64,000 nucleotides of DNA from Heterobilharzia americana (GCA_944470555.2 OX104128.1:59279257-59343256), one strand, 5' to 3'. Positions 1 through 10,629 are shown, counted from the stretch's first letter. A program made the numbers and translations. The notes: generated from the sequence alone by a model not told the origin.

Positions 1-89
1 TCCTGTCCTTTGCTAGATGAAATCATTGTTTCCCTTTATTGACTAGAATCATTAAGAAAGGAAAGTGACCTGTTGTGTTTATTGATTGT

Positions 90-475
90 GATTTCTCAAA
101 ACCTTTCTTAATCCACGTCGAGAGATTGGGTATAATAAATATATCGTTATGCTTCGTTATATACATACTAGTGGACATAATCTTAGGTACGTTTAACTTC
201 ACAGGGATTGATCTACTCCCTGGAGGTTATCTGGTTAGCTTGCAGTATGCAGATGACAGTGTCCTGCTAGGTGGTGTAGCTGACAAACTTCAGGGTCTTG
301 TGATAAGTTGAGCAGAAATCTGAATATGTTTGGCATACGTTTCACACTTGTCGTGAAATGTCAGATAATGCTCCAGGACTAGCCTGCTGCAAGGACTACC
401 AGTTCAATGATTGAGAGTGAAGTGATGGAGTGTGCCGACCACTTCATCAAAGCAGTCCCAATGGCTTTCAGTAGG
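90..475 (+). pseudogene. Non-LTR retrotransposon reverse transcriptase fragment
   Basis: The + strand encodes a stretch with FTGIDLLPGG and, 12 residues on, QYADD, the catalytic YxDD box of a reverse transcriptase. The frame stops at 309-311, but nucleotide similarity to other copies in this window (36540-36790, and the reverse complement of about 32600-32900) continues to about 475. It is a 5'- and 3'-truncated dead copy, called family X here, lying upstream of or inside gene 1. Boundaries are approximate. Confidence 0.75.
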
Positions 476-615
476 ATTCATCTGAGATGCCGAGTTGCTA
501 TTTTTTTTTCCAAATGCTTTGTCTGACGTTATTGAGAATATTGATCCGTTTACTTTTTTGTTTACGCCACATATTAATCATATGTCTCTTATTTATTATT
601 ATTATTTTCTTCAAG

Positions 616-810
616 TTTCCTCAATGGCAGCGGGCAAGTTCATCATCATCTCTTGAATCTGGTGCTAGTTCTGATACAAATGTGAACAATGAAAATGATA
701 CTAACGGATCTTTAGGTAGCTTTGTTCCAGTTAATCGGTTATCAATAAATGGTCGAATTCCTGGCATAGCATTTCTACCAGTTAATTCGAATGTTGGAGA
801 TCTGCTTGAG
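616..810 (+). CDS. Gene 1, internal exon (first exon seen in window)
   Basis: Coding exon of an unrecognised gene whose 5' end lies outside the window or was not found. Two acceptors are possible, after TTCAAG at 615 or after GGCAG at 630; both keep the same frame (phase 0), giving 65 or 60 codons. The donor GAG/gttagc at 811 ends in phase 0. The product is Ser/Asn-rich (a run of five Ser, then Asn/Asp-rich), followed by a more ordered-looking segment containing SINGRIPGIAFLPVN. The reading frame stays open upstream into a pyrimidine-rich, hydrophobic stretch that reads as intron, so the ATG at 487 is not taken as a start. Support comes from a non-repeat composition and a phase match to the exon at 4364. 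Family unknown. Confidence 0.6.
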
Positions 811-819
811 GTTAGCTTG

Positions 820-1560
820 TTGACTGACCAAATGAAGAGCATATTTTTTAAAATCAATATTTCTGTATTGTTATATTTCTTCAATGGAATTGTTGCATAG
901 TGCACATTTCGAAGTACTACTTGGGTATTATCATTTTTAGAACACTAATATTCATCGTTTTATGTGATTGAATTGCTACAATTACTTGTCATCCTAAGTG
1001 GGCATATTGCTGAGTGATCCACAAAGGAAAACTGGAAGGAAATATGTGACGCGAATGGTCAGCTTAAGACGTTTTCAGGAAGCTGGAGTCATTCATATCG
1101 TATTGTAAAATATGTTTAACTAGCAGGGTTTTTCCTTCTCTAAATCTCGACTTTTTTAAATACCTTTATAGTGTGTCATGCAAGCGGAATTATTCTCTAT
1201 CCAATTTGTTTTTACATTTTGTGTCACCAATATCCATTTCATATATTGGTTTTGGGTTTATATCTTACTTGTGGTCTATCGTCACAATAATATTAGCAGC
1301 GTATATAACCATAACTAAAGTAACAGCATCCGTCCTCTCATTAAGAAGTCCAGTCCAGGAAAAGCAACGGTGCAAAGGCCTCTTTTTGTTCACAATGCTT
1401 CCTGCGTTCAAACCCTTCTCTATCTAAGTTTGTCTAAGCAGTCTGCTAGTATCTTAAGTCTTTACATGCTCATTAGCCTAGTGCTTAATGTAAGTGCCAA
1501 CCACTAATTATGCCCGTCCACATAAGTCGACAGTTGTTGTAATAAAGGTTTTGCTATAGT
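820..1560. other. Intron sequence, no recognised feature
   Basis: AT-rich sequence after the gene 1 donor at 811. I see no exon, RNA gene or clear repeat. Confidence 0.4.
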
Positions 1561-1564
1561 GTAC

Positions 1565-1760
1565 TCGGTGGCTGGCAGTGGAATCCAGGACGTGCATTAA
1601 GTCCTACTTGAAACTCGTCAGCTGGATGTACCTGCACCTCAGTGAGTGATGTCGTTCTTACTGAGAGTAAAGCACAGTACCCATCGATTCAACCACCTTT
1701 ATCGACTGGGCCGCCTACAGAGGCCAAGTAATTCGACCCAATGTAGGAATGAGAAACCAC
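1565..1760 (-). mobile_element. Sm-alpha-like SINE with degenerate hammerhead
   Basis: Reverse-complement copy of a tRNA-derived SINE seen about ten times in this window. Read on the - strand it has the hammerhead 5' core as CTGACGA, a short stem II and a GTC cleavage triplet. The 3' core GAAA is replaced by TTAA, so self-cleavage is not expected. Hammerheads inside Sm-alpha SINEs are established for schistosomes. The family assignment is by eye. Confidence 0.65.
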
Positions 1761-2139
1761 AAGTAACAATAAAGGTTTTGTTACTATATCTTTACAAACT
1801 AACTTTTTATTCATCACAGCATATTACATTCGCTTTCCTTTTGGATTCGAATTATTTCATAACTGTTAGACTACTTTTATCTTGTTCATGAGTATGTGTG
1901 ATTGGGTTGCAACTGTTTCCTCCACATTGTTGTATCCAAAGCTTGTTTCACATAGATCAGGCAGTTGATATTGTCAGCGTGTAAGTCCCTTTGGATTCTA
2001 CCTCCAGTTTGGGTTCAATGAAGTTTTCAGGGGTCAAAATCAGGTTGAGATTCACTAAAAACCATGAAACACTGTCGAAATATTCTCACATACTATATGC
2101 ACCTTATTACGATAGACGATGCGCCACATCTATTGTATG

Positions 2140-2270
2140 AAGGCTAGTGATGCTACTTGGCTACCCAGACCTTGTTAGGTGAAACTGGGTTCGTGCCCGT
2201 GACCCGCTGGTTAAAAGTCAACTGCCTAGACCAATGAGTCAAGAGAAGCGCTGTGCAGTTGTTTCGTTCT
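2140..2270. repeat. tRNA-like SINE family 4 copy
   Basis: This segment (GAAGGCTAGTGATGCTACTT onward, including GGGTTCGTGCCCGTGACCC and AAGTCAACTGCCTAGACCA) recurs at 5130-5186 plus 5985-6062 and at 31180-31300. A GGTTCG-type B-box-like word suggests a pol III-derived short element. No terminal repeats were identified. Confidence 0.5.
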
Positions 2271-2813
2271 GATTTTGCTCTCTTCATCAGTGTGCCGTCT
2301 CAACCTAATGTATGGTTGAACCTAAAACGATTTGGTCTCATGGCAAGCACAATGTCATTCAGCTTCTGGGTTAGAACCCAACGACCCAATTCTTTCTAAC
2401 TTCCTGTCAATTTGTAAAACACCTTACTCATCATCGTTGGTAAGTTTTGAGTACTAGAGAGTAATTCATTTATTCGTTCAATACTCGTGATCTGATCCCG
2501 CATTGGGTTTACGGGGTGGTGGTAGAGGGTTGGGAGTTGTACTATCAGGAACCTAACAAGTCAAGACGATTTATGATGTTGGGCTCCATGCAACGGAGTT
2601 TAAGATGTCATTACTTCGTACTTATTTTCCGCCAGTTCACGCACAGTGTTCTTGTTCATCTCTATGCCTTTCTGTATTTGGTGACTTTTATTATGCCTTG
2701 TCATAATTCATGTCACGTGGGACCAGTACACTGCTATGTGGAAACTTTTGTTGTTTTATCCATTTGTTTGACTGCTTTAAGTGAAATATACTCTATCGGT
2801 TCTCCCAACTTCA

Positions 2814-3775
2814 TCATTATCATCATCGTCAAGATCTACATAGGACCAGGGATCAATGAGTAACGGTCCAACCCACCACACCTCATATCAACACATCAAG
2901 TAACAAAACAAAAAAATGGAAGATGGTGAAGGAAAGGAAAATCGGTCAAAACAAGTATAAACCGAGGTAGAAAGTAGAAAAAGAGAAGAAGGAAGAATGA
3001 GGTAATGAGATTAAGTAAAGCGGTTAGGATGAGGATAATGTGTCTATGCATCTGCGCCACTGACATCCATTCTCAGACATATCACTCATAGTCTTCAACC
3101 ACTGTTTTCTCTTGTCCTGCAGACTCCAACCGACTAGTCTGCATCACACCACATGGCTCATAAGAACAGTCAAGGACTTCATACATTGATACCATGTTTT
3201 AGTCTGACCATCCCGAGTCTTCTTTTTCCAGCTTGAATCTACTTCGACCAACATTGTGTGGTGAGGCAGATGGTGGTTAGGCACACGTAACACATGTCAC
3301 AACCATCTCAGTTAATGAAGGTTCACAATCGCATCAACTGACTTACCTCTCCTCCATACAACTCTACACCTGTCTTCTGTGTTACTCGTATGATGACACC
3401 ACGAAACACGGCCTTCGCTATGAAGGCGACGGTGATCAAACACCTGAAGCCTTCTCATATCTTGTACATTTCATGGCCATGTTTCACAGGTATACAGTAG
3501 AACAAAGCGGAGTGCAGCACAGTACACTCGACGCTTAATAGACAATTGGATATCACGGCAGTACTACAGATGGCGTAAATTGGCAAAAGCCAACTGAGCC
3601 TTTTGTATGAATGAAGGGATTTCATCAGCCACTTACCCACGGAGGCTGATTCAACCTCCCAGGTAAGTGAGTCGTTCAACACTCAACCACTTCACTGCCT
3701 TTTGTTAGCTAGGGCACCGTTGAAGACCAGTCCTGGAGTAACAGCCTGACTTTTTATCCTAGTGGCAGTGTAATT
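2814..3775 (-). mobile_element. Family X non-LTR retrotransposon 3' part, left arm of inverted repeat
   Basis: On the - strand this is the C-terminal part of a reverse transcriptase ORF plus its 3' tail, matching the better copy at 40680-41530. The frame is broken by stops and frameshifts. Its 3' tail (2814-3050) ends in a CATCATTAT-type short repeat. From 2814 to about 3655 it is nearly the exact reverse complement of 5190-5982, which carries a ~35-nt deletion near its 5' end. The arms therefore form a long inverted repeat around gene 1's exon at 4364-4451. Confidence 0.8.
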
Positions 3776-4363
3776 AGTTATTCAACATACTAAAACAAAT
3801 ATACAAACTGGCATTTCTACGTGGAGTACAAAGAGTATAATCATGCATTGACTTATTCAACTCAGCTGTTTCATTGTTTGTCAGGATATTTTGGATATAT
3901 GCTCTAGTTTAACAACTGTGTTAAGTAAATATTTCATTACAATAGAAGTTGAATACTACCTAATAATATTTAGAGGGACAGTCTTGCCATAAATACACAC
4001 CGTTCCCTGTTTAGCTGTCTAAATTTATTTTAGGCGGGACCGAACTTGTCTATGTATATACTTATAATATGTTATCATCCATTCTCGTATACGAAAGTTG
4101 AAACTCGATGCAGATAATCTGTCCTGGGTTCAACCCCTCATGGCATCATGGGTATGCACAATTGAGGAGTCCCAGCCTAGGATTAAGCTACTATTCAGTG
4201 TTTCTAGATTTTCAATAACTCTTAAACCGATTTCAACCTTTGATAAAAACAGCGTTAAAGTCAGTTAATCCCCTACAAACATTACAGGGAGTATTTTTAG
4301 TTTATTTAATATCAAAAACTGTGTTGTTAAATATTCTTTCTTTTTTGTGTAATTAACATCTAG

Positions 4364-4451
4364 GCACTGCGGAAAGATCTCATCAGAAGCATTTTGGCAC
4401 GATTACAACTATTAACTGAAGAATTACATATTACTAGTGCTGAACTGGAAG
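4364..4451 (+). CDS. Gene 1, 88-nt internal exon (leucine-rich helix)
   Basis: Acceptor ...CATCTAG at 4363 and strong donor G/GTGAGT at 4452. It enters in phase 0, as the upstream exon requires, and leaves in phase 1, as the next exon requires. It encodes 29 residues, ALRKDLIRSILARLQLLTEE and nine more (about residues 61-89 of the visible product), an amphipathic and probably coiled-coil helix. The length is not a multiple of three, so skipping it would shift the frame. It lies inside the spacer of a ~0.8-kb inverted repeat (2814-3655 and 5190-5982), which could bring its flanking introns together. Confidence 0.75.
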
Positions 4452-4459
4452 GTGAGTTA

Positions 4460-5125
4460 GCTTAATTAATCTCTGTTATTCATTGTAGACATTTCATTGT
4501 TTTAACGTTTACAGTAGTTCATCGTGCACGTTTTTTCTTGTTTTTCTTTACTTTAACTGTTTTTTTAAACATTGAATGAATAATCTATAACTTAAACGAC
4601 ATATAAAGCAATACTCATATGTGATTACATACAAGTCAAGGTGTATTAGACAACATATTCCATGGAATATAAGTGAATAAGTTGCTTCAAATCAGTGGAA
4701 AGTGTTATGAGATTTAAGAAAACAACAATGGAAATTGTGATCATTCTATTCAATCATTGAAGGAAAACGAACTATATTTCCTTAGGATTAGGGACTTGAC
4801 TTTCAATCACTGAGTAATGAGTTTATCTTACTTCAAATTTGGAACAGTTACAGCGTACCATGTAAAGTAAATGTAATTAATGGGTCGCATTATTTATGAG
4901 TAGGTTAATAATTTTTACCTGTGAGAATCCTTGGAATGTCGAGTACATCACAGTTCTTTGTTTCCTTCTAGGCTTTTCTTTTAATCTTCTGTTTGTTATG
5001 AGCAGTCCATAACAGGAAGTCATGGTTTTATGAACTACTAGAAATATAAAAAATAATGCACTCAGCAACCATGTGTATATTTGTATATTAGGTAGTGAGT
5101 CACACCAATAGTGTAAGGGATATTT
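4460..5125. other. Intron sequence, no recognised feature
   Basis: AT-rich intron between the 88-nt exon and the right arm of the inverted repeat. Nothing else is recognised. Confidence 0.4.
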
Positions 5126-5129
5126 ATTG

Positions 5130-6062
5130 ATGATACTACCTGGATGCCTAGACCTCGGTAGGTGGAGCTAGAACAACCGTGATGGGTCAGTGGCCGATGA
5201 AATCCCTTCACTAACTTACGCCATCTGTAGTACTGCCGTGATATCCAATTGTCTATTAAGCGTCGAGTGTACTGTGCTGCACTCCGCTTTGTTCTACTGT
5301 ATACCTGTGAAACATGGCCATGAAATGTACAAGATATGAGAAGGCTTCAGGTGTTTGGTCACCGTCGCCTTCATAGCGAAGGCCGTGTTTCGTGGTGTCA
5401 TCATACGAGTAACACAGAAGACAGGTGTAGAGTTGTATGGAGGAGAGGTAAGTCAGTTGATGCGATTGTGAACCTTCATTAACTGAGATGGTTGTGACAT
5501 GTGTTACGTGTGCCTAACCACCATCTGCCTCACCACACAATGTTGGTCGAAGTAGATTCAAGCTGGAAAAAGAAGACTCGGGATGGTCAGACTAAAACAT
5601 GGTATCAATGTATGAAGTCCTTGACTGTTCTTATGAGCCATGTGGTGTGATGCAGACTAGTCGGTTGGAGTCTGCAGGACAAGAGAAAACAGTGGTTGAA
5701 GACTATGAGTGATATGTCTGAGAATGGATGTCAGTGGCGCAGATGCATAGACACATTATCCTCATCCTAACCGCTTTACTTAATCTCATTACCTCATTCT
5801 TTCTTCTTCTCTTTTTCTACTTTCTACCTCGGTTTATACTTGTTTTGACCGATTTTCCTTTCCTTCACCATCTTCCATTTTTTTGTTTTGTTACTTGATG
5901 TGTTGATATGAGGTGTGGTGGGTTGGACCGTTACTCATTGATCCCTGGTCCTATGTAGATCTTGACGATGATGATAATGATACTGATGAGTAGGGGTGGG
6001 TTCGTACCTGTGACACGTTAGTAGGTAAAAGTCAACTGCCTAAACTCATGAGCCATAACTTA
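5130..6062. repeat. tRNA-like SINE family 4 copy split by insertion
   Basis: The left part (5130-5186) and right part (5985-6062) together align with the copy at 2140-2270. Between them sits the family X element at 5190-5982. The retrotransposon fragment therefore appears to be nested in an older SINE. Target-site duplications could not be defined by eye. Confidence 0.5.
5190..5982 (+). mobile_element. Family X non-LTR retrotransposon 3' part, right arm of inverted repeat
   Basis: 5'-truncated copy. Reverse-transcriptase C-terminal coding remnants occupy about 5190-5700 and the non-coding 3' tail runs to a GATGATGATAATGAT end. It is nearly the perfect reverse complement of 2814-3655, apart from a ~35-nt deletion near 5220. 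Its ORF is broken. Confidence 0.8.
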
Positions 6063-6069
6063 CTGACTA

Positions 6070-7020
6070 CTACAAGGCTGACTATATTGTCTGCATAAGA
6101 AGGAATTTGAGCAGGCATGTTTTTAATCATAGAGTTCAGTTTTTACGTGAAATACACTACTTCCACCTATTTTTATATGCAGTCAGAATGTTCCCTCTCA
6201 CTTGTGGAATATATGAGTTGTAGATTGAAAATAAAAAGTTACGGAATGTTTGTTGCAGGCATTTTAGAAGATGACTCACCTTAGATGCTACTACATAATG
6301 AGCAATGCTGGGGCTGGGCATACCGAGTATTGGGTCACGGACGAAAGTTAATTCATGATATTATTTGCCGTCATCGACTTGAATATATTGTACAATTTTG
6401 ACCAATACCTGCTTCAACTCACTGTTCTATGTGAAATAAGAAGTCGAGTCAAAACAAAGCTAAGGATGACCATATCCAGAAGTGTCACTAAACTATGAGC
6501 TGTATTTGTAGATTATTGAGGGCTCTTTGTAGCTCAAAGGTGATCGCAGTTACACAGATGTATGCACTCCTTGTCACCAAGTTCTTAAATACAACCATTG
6601 CCTTTATTCATTTTATCTCTATTCACTTTTGGGAACATGGATCCACACTCAGTAAGGCCAAGTTGTCCAGTCAGACTGTTCCTCTTACTCTCCCTAGTTG
6701 AATTGATTGAAGAGGAAGGTTTTCTTTCTAGTATATCCTTTCAAATATCTACATTTCATCAACAATTTATTAAGTCGAAGCGAACAACTAGGAAATATGG
6801 ATAAAAGTAGAGGAAATATCAGTGATGAACTAATAAAAGGGAGATAGAAAACTAAGACAGAAAGTACTAAAGCTATACTGCAATAAAATGATTTTTACTG
6901 ACAGCATAATAAGGAATCTTAACTATTGCCTTAGCACTCAGTAGCTGATCATTTGATAGCAGTTGTGTTTAGCTTATTATATCAGGGTCGTTTAATCTAT
7001 TTAGTGTTTTCGTTTGAGCT
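6070..7020. other. Intron sequence, no recognised feature
   Basis: AT-rich intron of gene 1. Short open frames exist (for example near 6495-6804), but they lack splice logic or recognisable protein features. Confidence 0.4.
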
Positions 7021-7029
7021 TCTAATTTT

Positions 7030-7168
7030 GGGCGACTTTAAAGGTCATCCTAGCAACGGTGAAAATAACCAATTATGTTTCTTCATTTCGACTGGAAAGG
7101 TAGATTTTCATAAAATACAGTAGTCTGATTGGTTAAGTTGTTACTGGGATGGCCTTTAAAGTCACTCC
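7030..7168. mobile_element. MITE-like element, copy 1
   Basis: Inverted termini of about 21 nt: GGGCGACTTTAAAGGTCATC on the left and GGCCTTTAAAGTCACTCC on the right, which read as imperfect reverse complements. Length is 139 bp with no coding capacity. CTAATTT occurs at 7022-7028 and again at 7168-7174, a possible target duplication. A related copy lies at 29184-29335 and shares the termini and a central stretch around ATTTCGACTGGAAAG. Confidence 0.65.
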
Positions 7169-7194
7169 TAATTTCAGTGTTGCTACGTGTACCA

Positions 7195-7465
7195 AACCGT
7201 CGTTGATTGGACCAAATTGAAATGTCTTTATTGGGATTTAGGCTCCTGCGTGGATGCCCCGGTATTGCCTGTGCTCCAATTATATATTAATGATGGATAG
7301 TGAGTTTCAGTGAAATCCATGACACGCGTTTCATCCTAATTAAAACTCGTCAGCTGGATTAATTGCCCTTCCATGAGCGATGTTGTTCCCACTAAGACTC
7401 GAACTCGGGACCGATCGCTTCACATGTGATAGCGTTTTCCACTAGGCCACTGAGTTCACTGCCAG
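7195..7465 (-). mobile_element. Sm-alpha-like SINE, near full length
   Basis: Reverse-orientation SINE. The tRNA-like head lies at the right end (TGGCCTAGTGG as A-box-like and GGTCCCGAGTTCGAGTC as B-box-like on the - strand), then the hammerhead region, then a tail with GAATTTGGTCCAATC-type sequence at the left. It lies in the gene 1 intron just upstream of the exon at 7679. Confidence 0.7.
7314..7360 (-). ncRNA. Hammerhead ribozyme motif with intact core
   Basis: Read on the - strand: 5' core CTGACGA (7347-7353; position 7 of CUGANGA is free), stem II closed by an AATTA-like loop with several G-U pairs, 3' core GAAA (7329-7332), then CGCGTGTC with cleavage expected after GTC (7321-7323). 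Stem I pairs AATCCA with TGGATT over six base pairs, but the core-proximal pair is a G-A mismatch. This is the Sm-alpha copy here with the best-preserved core. Activity is plausible but weakened. Confidence 0.6.
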
Positions 7466-7678
7466 CCACTGCCCATTAATATTATTATTATTACTATTAT
7501 TATTGCTGTTATCACTATTATTATTAGTATTATGAATTGTGTATGACCATGGATAGATGTTAGGGTGCATCTCCTAACAATTGGATGCGAATTTCGCTTC
7601 ACTTATGAAATCTTTTATGATGTTTATCTAACTGTGGGTGGTTTATACCAATTTTGCTGCTAATTGTTTGATGTTTAG

Positions 7679-7987
7679 TTCCTCGTATGATGTTGCCTCA
7701 ACGAGTATTAGTTCGACTTCCTCCTTGTCCAACACTACCATTATCTGATTACAAATTCTTGTCAGAAACTGCAGAAGATGTTGTCAATCGTTTGATTTAC
7801 TTCTGTTCTCCTCTTGGTGTCACTGGGGGTGGTGGTAGTGCTGCTGCTGCATCTGGAGATCTCGTCAGTTCAGGCATCTCGAATTCTTCTTCAAAAAGTT
7901 CTCTTGCTGACGTTGAATCAAATGCTTCACCTCATGATCGTATTGATGCATCATGCTTGGATACTACTCTTGAAAAAAATCCTGAGG
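7679..7987 (+). CDS. Gene 1, 309-nt internal exon
   Basis: Acceptor TTTAG at 7678 and donor G/GTAAGT at 7988; phase 1 in and phase 1 out. It encodes about 103 residues (90-192 of the visible product). It opens with a basic/proline-rich stretch containing LPQRVLVRLPPCPTL, then SDYKFLSETAEDVVNRLIYF, then a GGGGSAAAA linker and a Ser-rich, likely disordered, region. In length and composition it is the best-supported exon of the gene. LPQRVLV is vaguely like the VPxRI motifs of mitochondrial fission factor, but I do not consider that enough to assign a family. Confidence 0.75.
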
Positions 7988-8149
7988 GTAAGTTTGTGGT
8001 ATACGGTCGATAGCCTAATCTACAACAGTTTTGGTTATTCTTACCAATTTTTACTTACTGTTTTTATTGTGATTGATTTTTAACAGTGAATGGGATCACG
8101 AAATGTCATCAGTTACACTGTTCAAAGGCGAACAGTCTTTGTAGTAATG

Positions 8150-8480
8150 CTTATATATAGTGGAATCACCATGTGAACAATGTCGTGGTTAAGCGAAAGG
8201 TAGCAGGCAAGACAGGGGAGCTTATTGATGAGGTTGTGAACCTTAGTCGAATGAGTTGACTAGCTTGGACATTTACTGCGCAAGCCGTGTTATCGCCTAC
8301 TTCGACGTGTCATGCTAGGGGACGTCGGATTAAGTTCGAAGAGGGTTCAGATTGGTGGGACCATGACATGGCACCAGTTAGTTGATGAAGTCTCTTACTG
8401 TTGCTGTGAGCTGTGTGGGTAGATGTATACTATAGGAGTCAGTGGTTGAGGACTCTGGGTGACAGTATTTACTACATGTG
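8150..8480 (+). mobile_element. Family X-like retrotransposon fragment
   Basis: Contains GATGAGGTTGTGAACCTTAG and following sequence matching the reverse-transcriptase C-terminal region at 41010-41250, with many stops. A 5'-truncated dead fragment in the intron between the exons at 7679 and 9941. Confidence 0.65.
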
Positions 8481-8519
8481 ATGAATGGTTTTTGAATTAT
8501 TTACTCCCCTTCACCTATG

Positions 8520-8640
8520 GGAATTTCGTTACTTGGAGGTCTCTCGTTCGAATCCTGCCGTGGCCCAGATTTCCATTTGACCGTCAATCACCACATAGTA
8601 TCAATACTAGTTTGCCAAGCCACTGCTGCCTTAGATAGTC
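8520..8640 (+). mobile_element. tRNA-like SINE family 3 fragment
   Basis: GGTCTCTCGTTCGAATCCTG is B-box-like. It is followed by the TTTGACCGTCAATCACC and GTTTGCCAAGCCAC tail words shared with 30901-31040 and 53690-53825. The A-box half is missing. Confidence 0.55.
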
Positions 8641-8689
8641 AAACTGATGAATAGACAGATGGACAAGCAAAGTCAACGTAGAATCTCAT

Positions 8690-9010
8690 ACATAAGTGCA
8701 TCACCTCAACTTGCCACTCTTCAAAATAGTATTCAAAGAACATGAGGATCGAAAAAGACTGATGTCAAAGTAGATAAAGTGGTGCGGGAGAATAAACTAT
8801 CTAGAGATGCATGTTATGTCAAGGAGTGAATATGTCTGCACCACAGCGACCTATTTTAGGCCAATTCACCAATAGTCCGTAACCACTTATTATTTTCGTC
8901 TTAGGAACTTTAGCCCCCTATAGTCTACATTTCCCCACACAACTCAGACCAACAGTTAGGAACCTTATCAACTGGTACTACGTCTTGATCTGAGCATCTT
9001 GAAAAGATAA
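8690..9010 (-). mobile_element. Family X-like retrotransposon fragment
   Basis: Reverse-orientation fragment (CATAAGTGCATCACC, then GTCTGCACCAC and the ACAACTCAGACCAACAGT region) related to those at 31795-32500 and 38630-39180. No open frame remains. Confidence 0.55.
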
Positions 9011-9019
9011 AGCAATATC

Positions 9020-9930
9020 ACTGTTGGATTCGATAAATTATGGTCATTGAACTGTTATTTTTTCTATACCTTCTTTTGACATATTGTTTACTATTTCCTA
9101 TAAAGAATAAAAGTCTGAGTGAAGTACACGCTATTCTCTTTTCTGCTAAACATTTTCACTGATTAGTTACATCTACTAATCAATATATTCAGTTATATTT
9201 AAAGGACGAAATAGTTGTTCATTACTATTGTCAGTTTATATTTCTCGAGGAAGTAAATCATACTTTATGATATATTGCTGTAATAAGTTTTAGAATGATT
9301 ACTTTATAGTCTTTGCCTGAATTTAACTCACTTAACCTAAGCGATCACCGTCATGTATATTCTGTTCCAGCTGTTACCAGCTGGGATGTTGTCGCTTCTT
9401 GAAAGTCCTATTGTATCAGTTAGGAGAGAGGTACAACAAAAGTCAGCTGAAATTATGATGGCACTTTGATCCCATATCTAGACTAGATGATACTAATTGC
9501 TATAAGTTGTGGTTTTCCGCATACAGATTATCTCCAGAGACACTACCTTCCAGATGTTGGAAACAGTGGTTTGGAGACATTAGCAACTAGAGCGTTCTTG
9601 TAATTTTCTCTGCTAAACATGTTTTCAAGTTACATTTTTAACCTCTAACCATCAAAAGTCCTTGGTTCGAGTCCTGCTCCACCTAAGTTAGTCTCAGTCC
9701 TCACATAATAAGTCTGGCTTATAACCTAATGTGTAAATCTGTGCACCGGATTGAGTTAAATGAAATGAAATTTAAATAATTAGAGGTGAGGTTGTTTACT
9801 CTTTGGGATTATTTGATTTGTTGGTTTCACTGGTCAACTGATTGTTTTATCTGTTCAATATGATCAATGTATATCATTTGTTATAAATTTGTGGATGTCT
9901 ATATTATGTTGTTTGATCATTTTTCTTTTT
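9020..9930. other. Intron sequence, no recognised feature
   Basis: AT-rich intron of gene 1. I see no exon-like open frame with splice sites or tRNA-like structure, apart from a weak GGTTCGAGTCCTGCTCC word near 9664. Confidence 0.35.
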
Positions 9931-9940
9931 ATTTATACAG

Positions 9941-10015
9941 TTAGTGCTGACGATGAATATTCAGAAGCAGAGTTGATAGATGAGGTTACTGAATCAGTGC
10001 CATCTCGCAGTCCGT
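9941..10015 (+). CDS. Gene 1, 75-nt acidic exon
   Basis: Acceptor TTATACAG at 9940 with a good pyrimidine tract, and donor T/GTACGT at 10016. Phase 1 in and phase 1 out, consistent with both neighbours. It encodes about 25 residues beginning SADDEYSEAELIDEVTESVP (193-217 of the visible product), strongly acidic and probably disordered. It is too short to stand alone, and is called from splice sites, phase and non-repeat composition. Confidence 0.65.
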
Positions 10016-10249
10016 GTACGTGAATTTCTTTATTAACTAATCATTTTTTCAACTATCACTGTGTTCTCTCTGAAATCAACGTAAAAGAAAGTCTATAGTT
10101 AGATGATTTCTATTGTTACTATTCTGAGAAGCTTATACTTCACCCATGGAGTTGGGAAGTCATTTCAGAGTATTGTTTTAGAATACTGGTTAACGTTTAA
10201 ACCAGTGTTGTATGTCGTTTGATACCTGAGATATTCCGTTTCTATACAG

Positions 10250-10620
10250 CGTTGAATCGCTCGACACCCTGTTGGCAGATGGGCTCCTATGCAGATGTTT
10301 CGATACTACTGGCTATTTATCATATTGTATTCATCTTAGTGACTCGCAATGGAATCGAGGATGCGCGTTTCCTTCCACTTGGGACTCGTTAGCTGCACGT
10401 CAGTGAGTGATGGTGCTCCGACCAAAATTCGCACCCAGTATCCATCGCTTTAACGCCGGAGCGTTATTCACTAGGTCACTGAGGTACCACAGCCACCTCT
10501 TGTACAACAGGTGCCAGTTATTATTTTATTGTTACCTTTTAATTTCTCGATGTTATACTGGATAGAATTACTGTACCTCCGTTTGGAGATGGGCTCTTAT
10601 ACAAAAGCCTCGAAACTGTT
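10250..10620 (-). mobile_element. Sm-alpha-like SINE copy plus second tail fragment
   Basis: The main copy is at 10250-10500. Its hammerhead, read on the - strand, has the 3' core GAAA and a good stem II, but CTAACGA in place of CTGACGA, losing the essential G5. A second partial tail (GATGGGCTCTTATACAAAAG) lies at 10560-10620. Located in the last intron of gene 1. Confidence 0.6.
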
Positions 10621-10629
10621 TGGATGTTC

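Noticed and set aside
487..630. Start codon and hydrophobic N-terminus before the gene 1 exon
   Set aside because: The stretch is pyrimidine-rich, ends in good splice acceptors, and reads as intron rather than a signal peptide.
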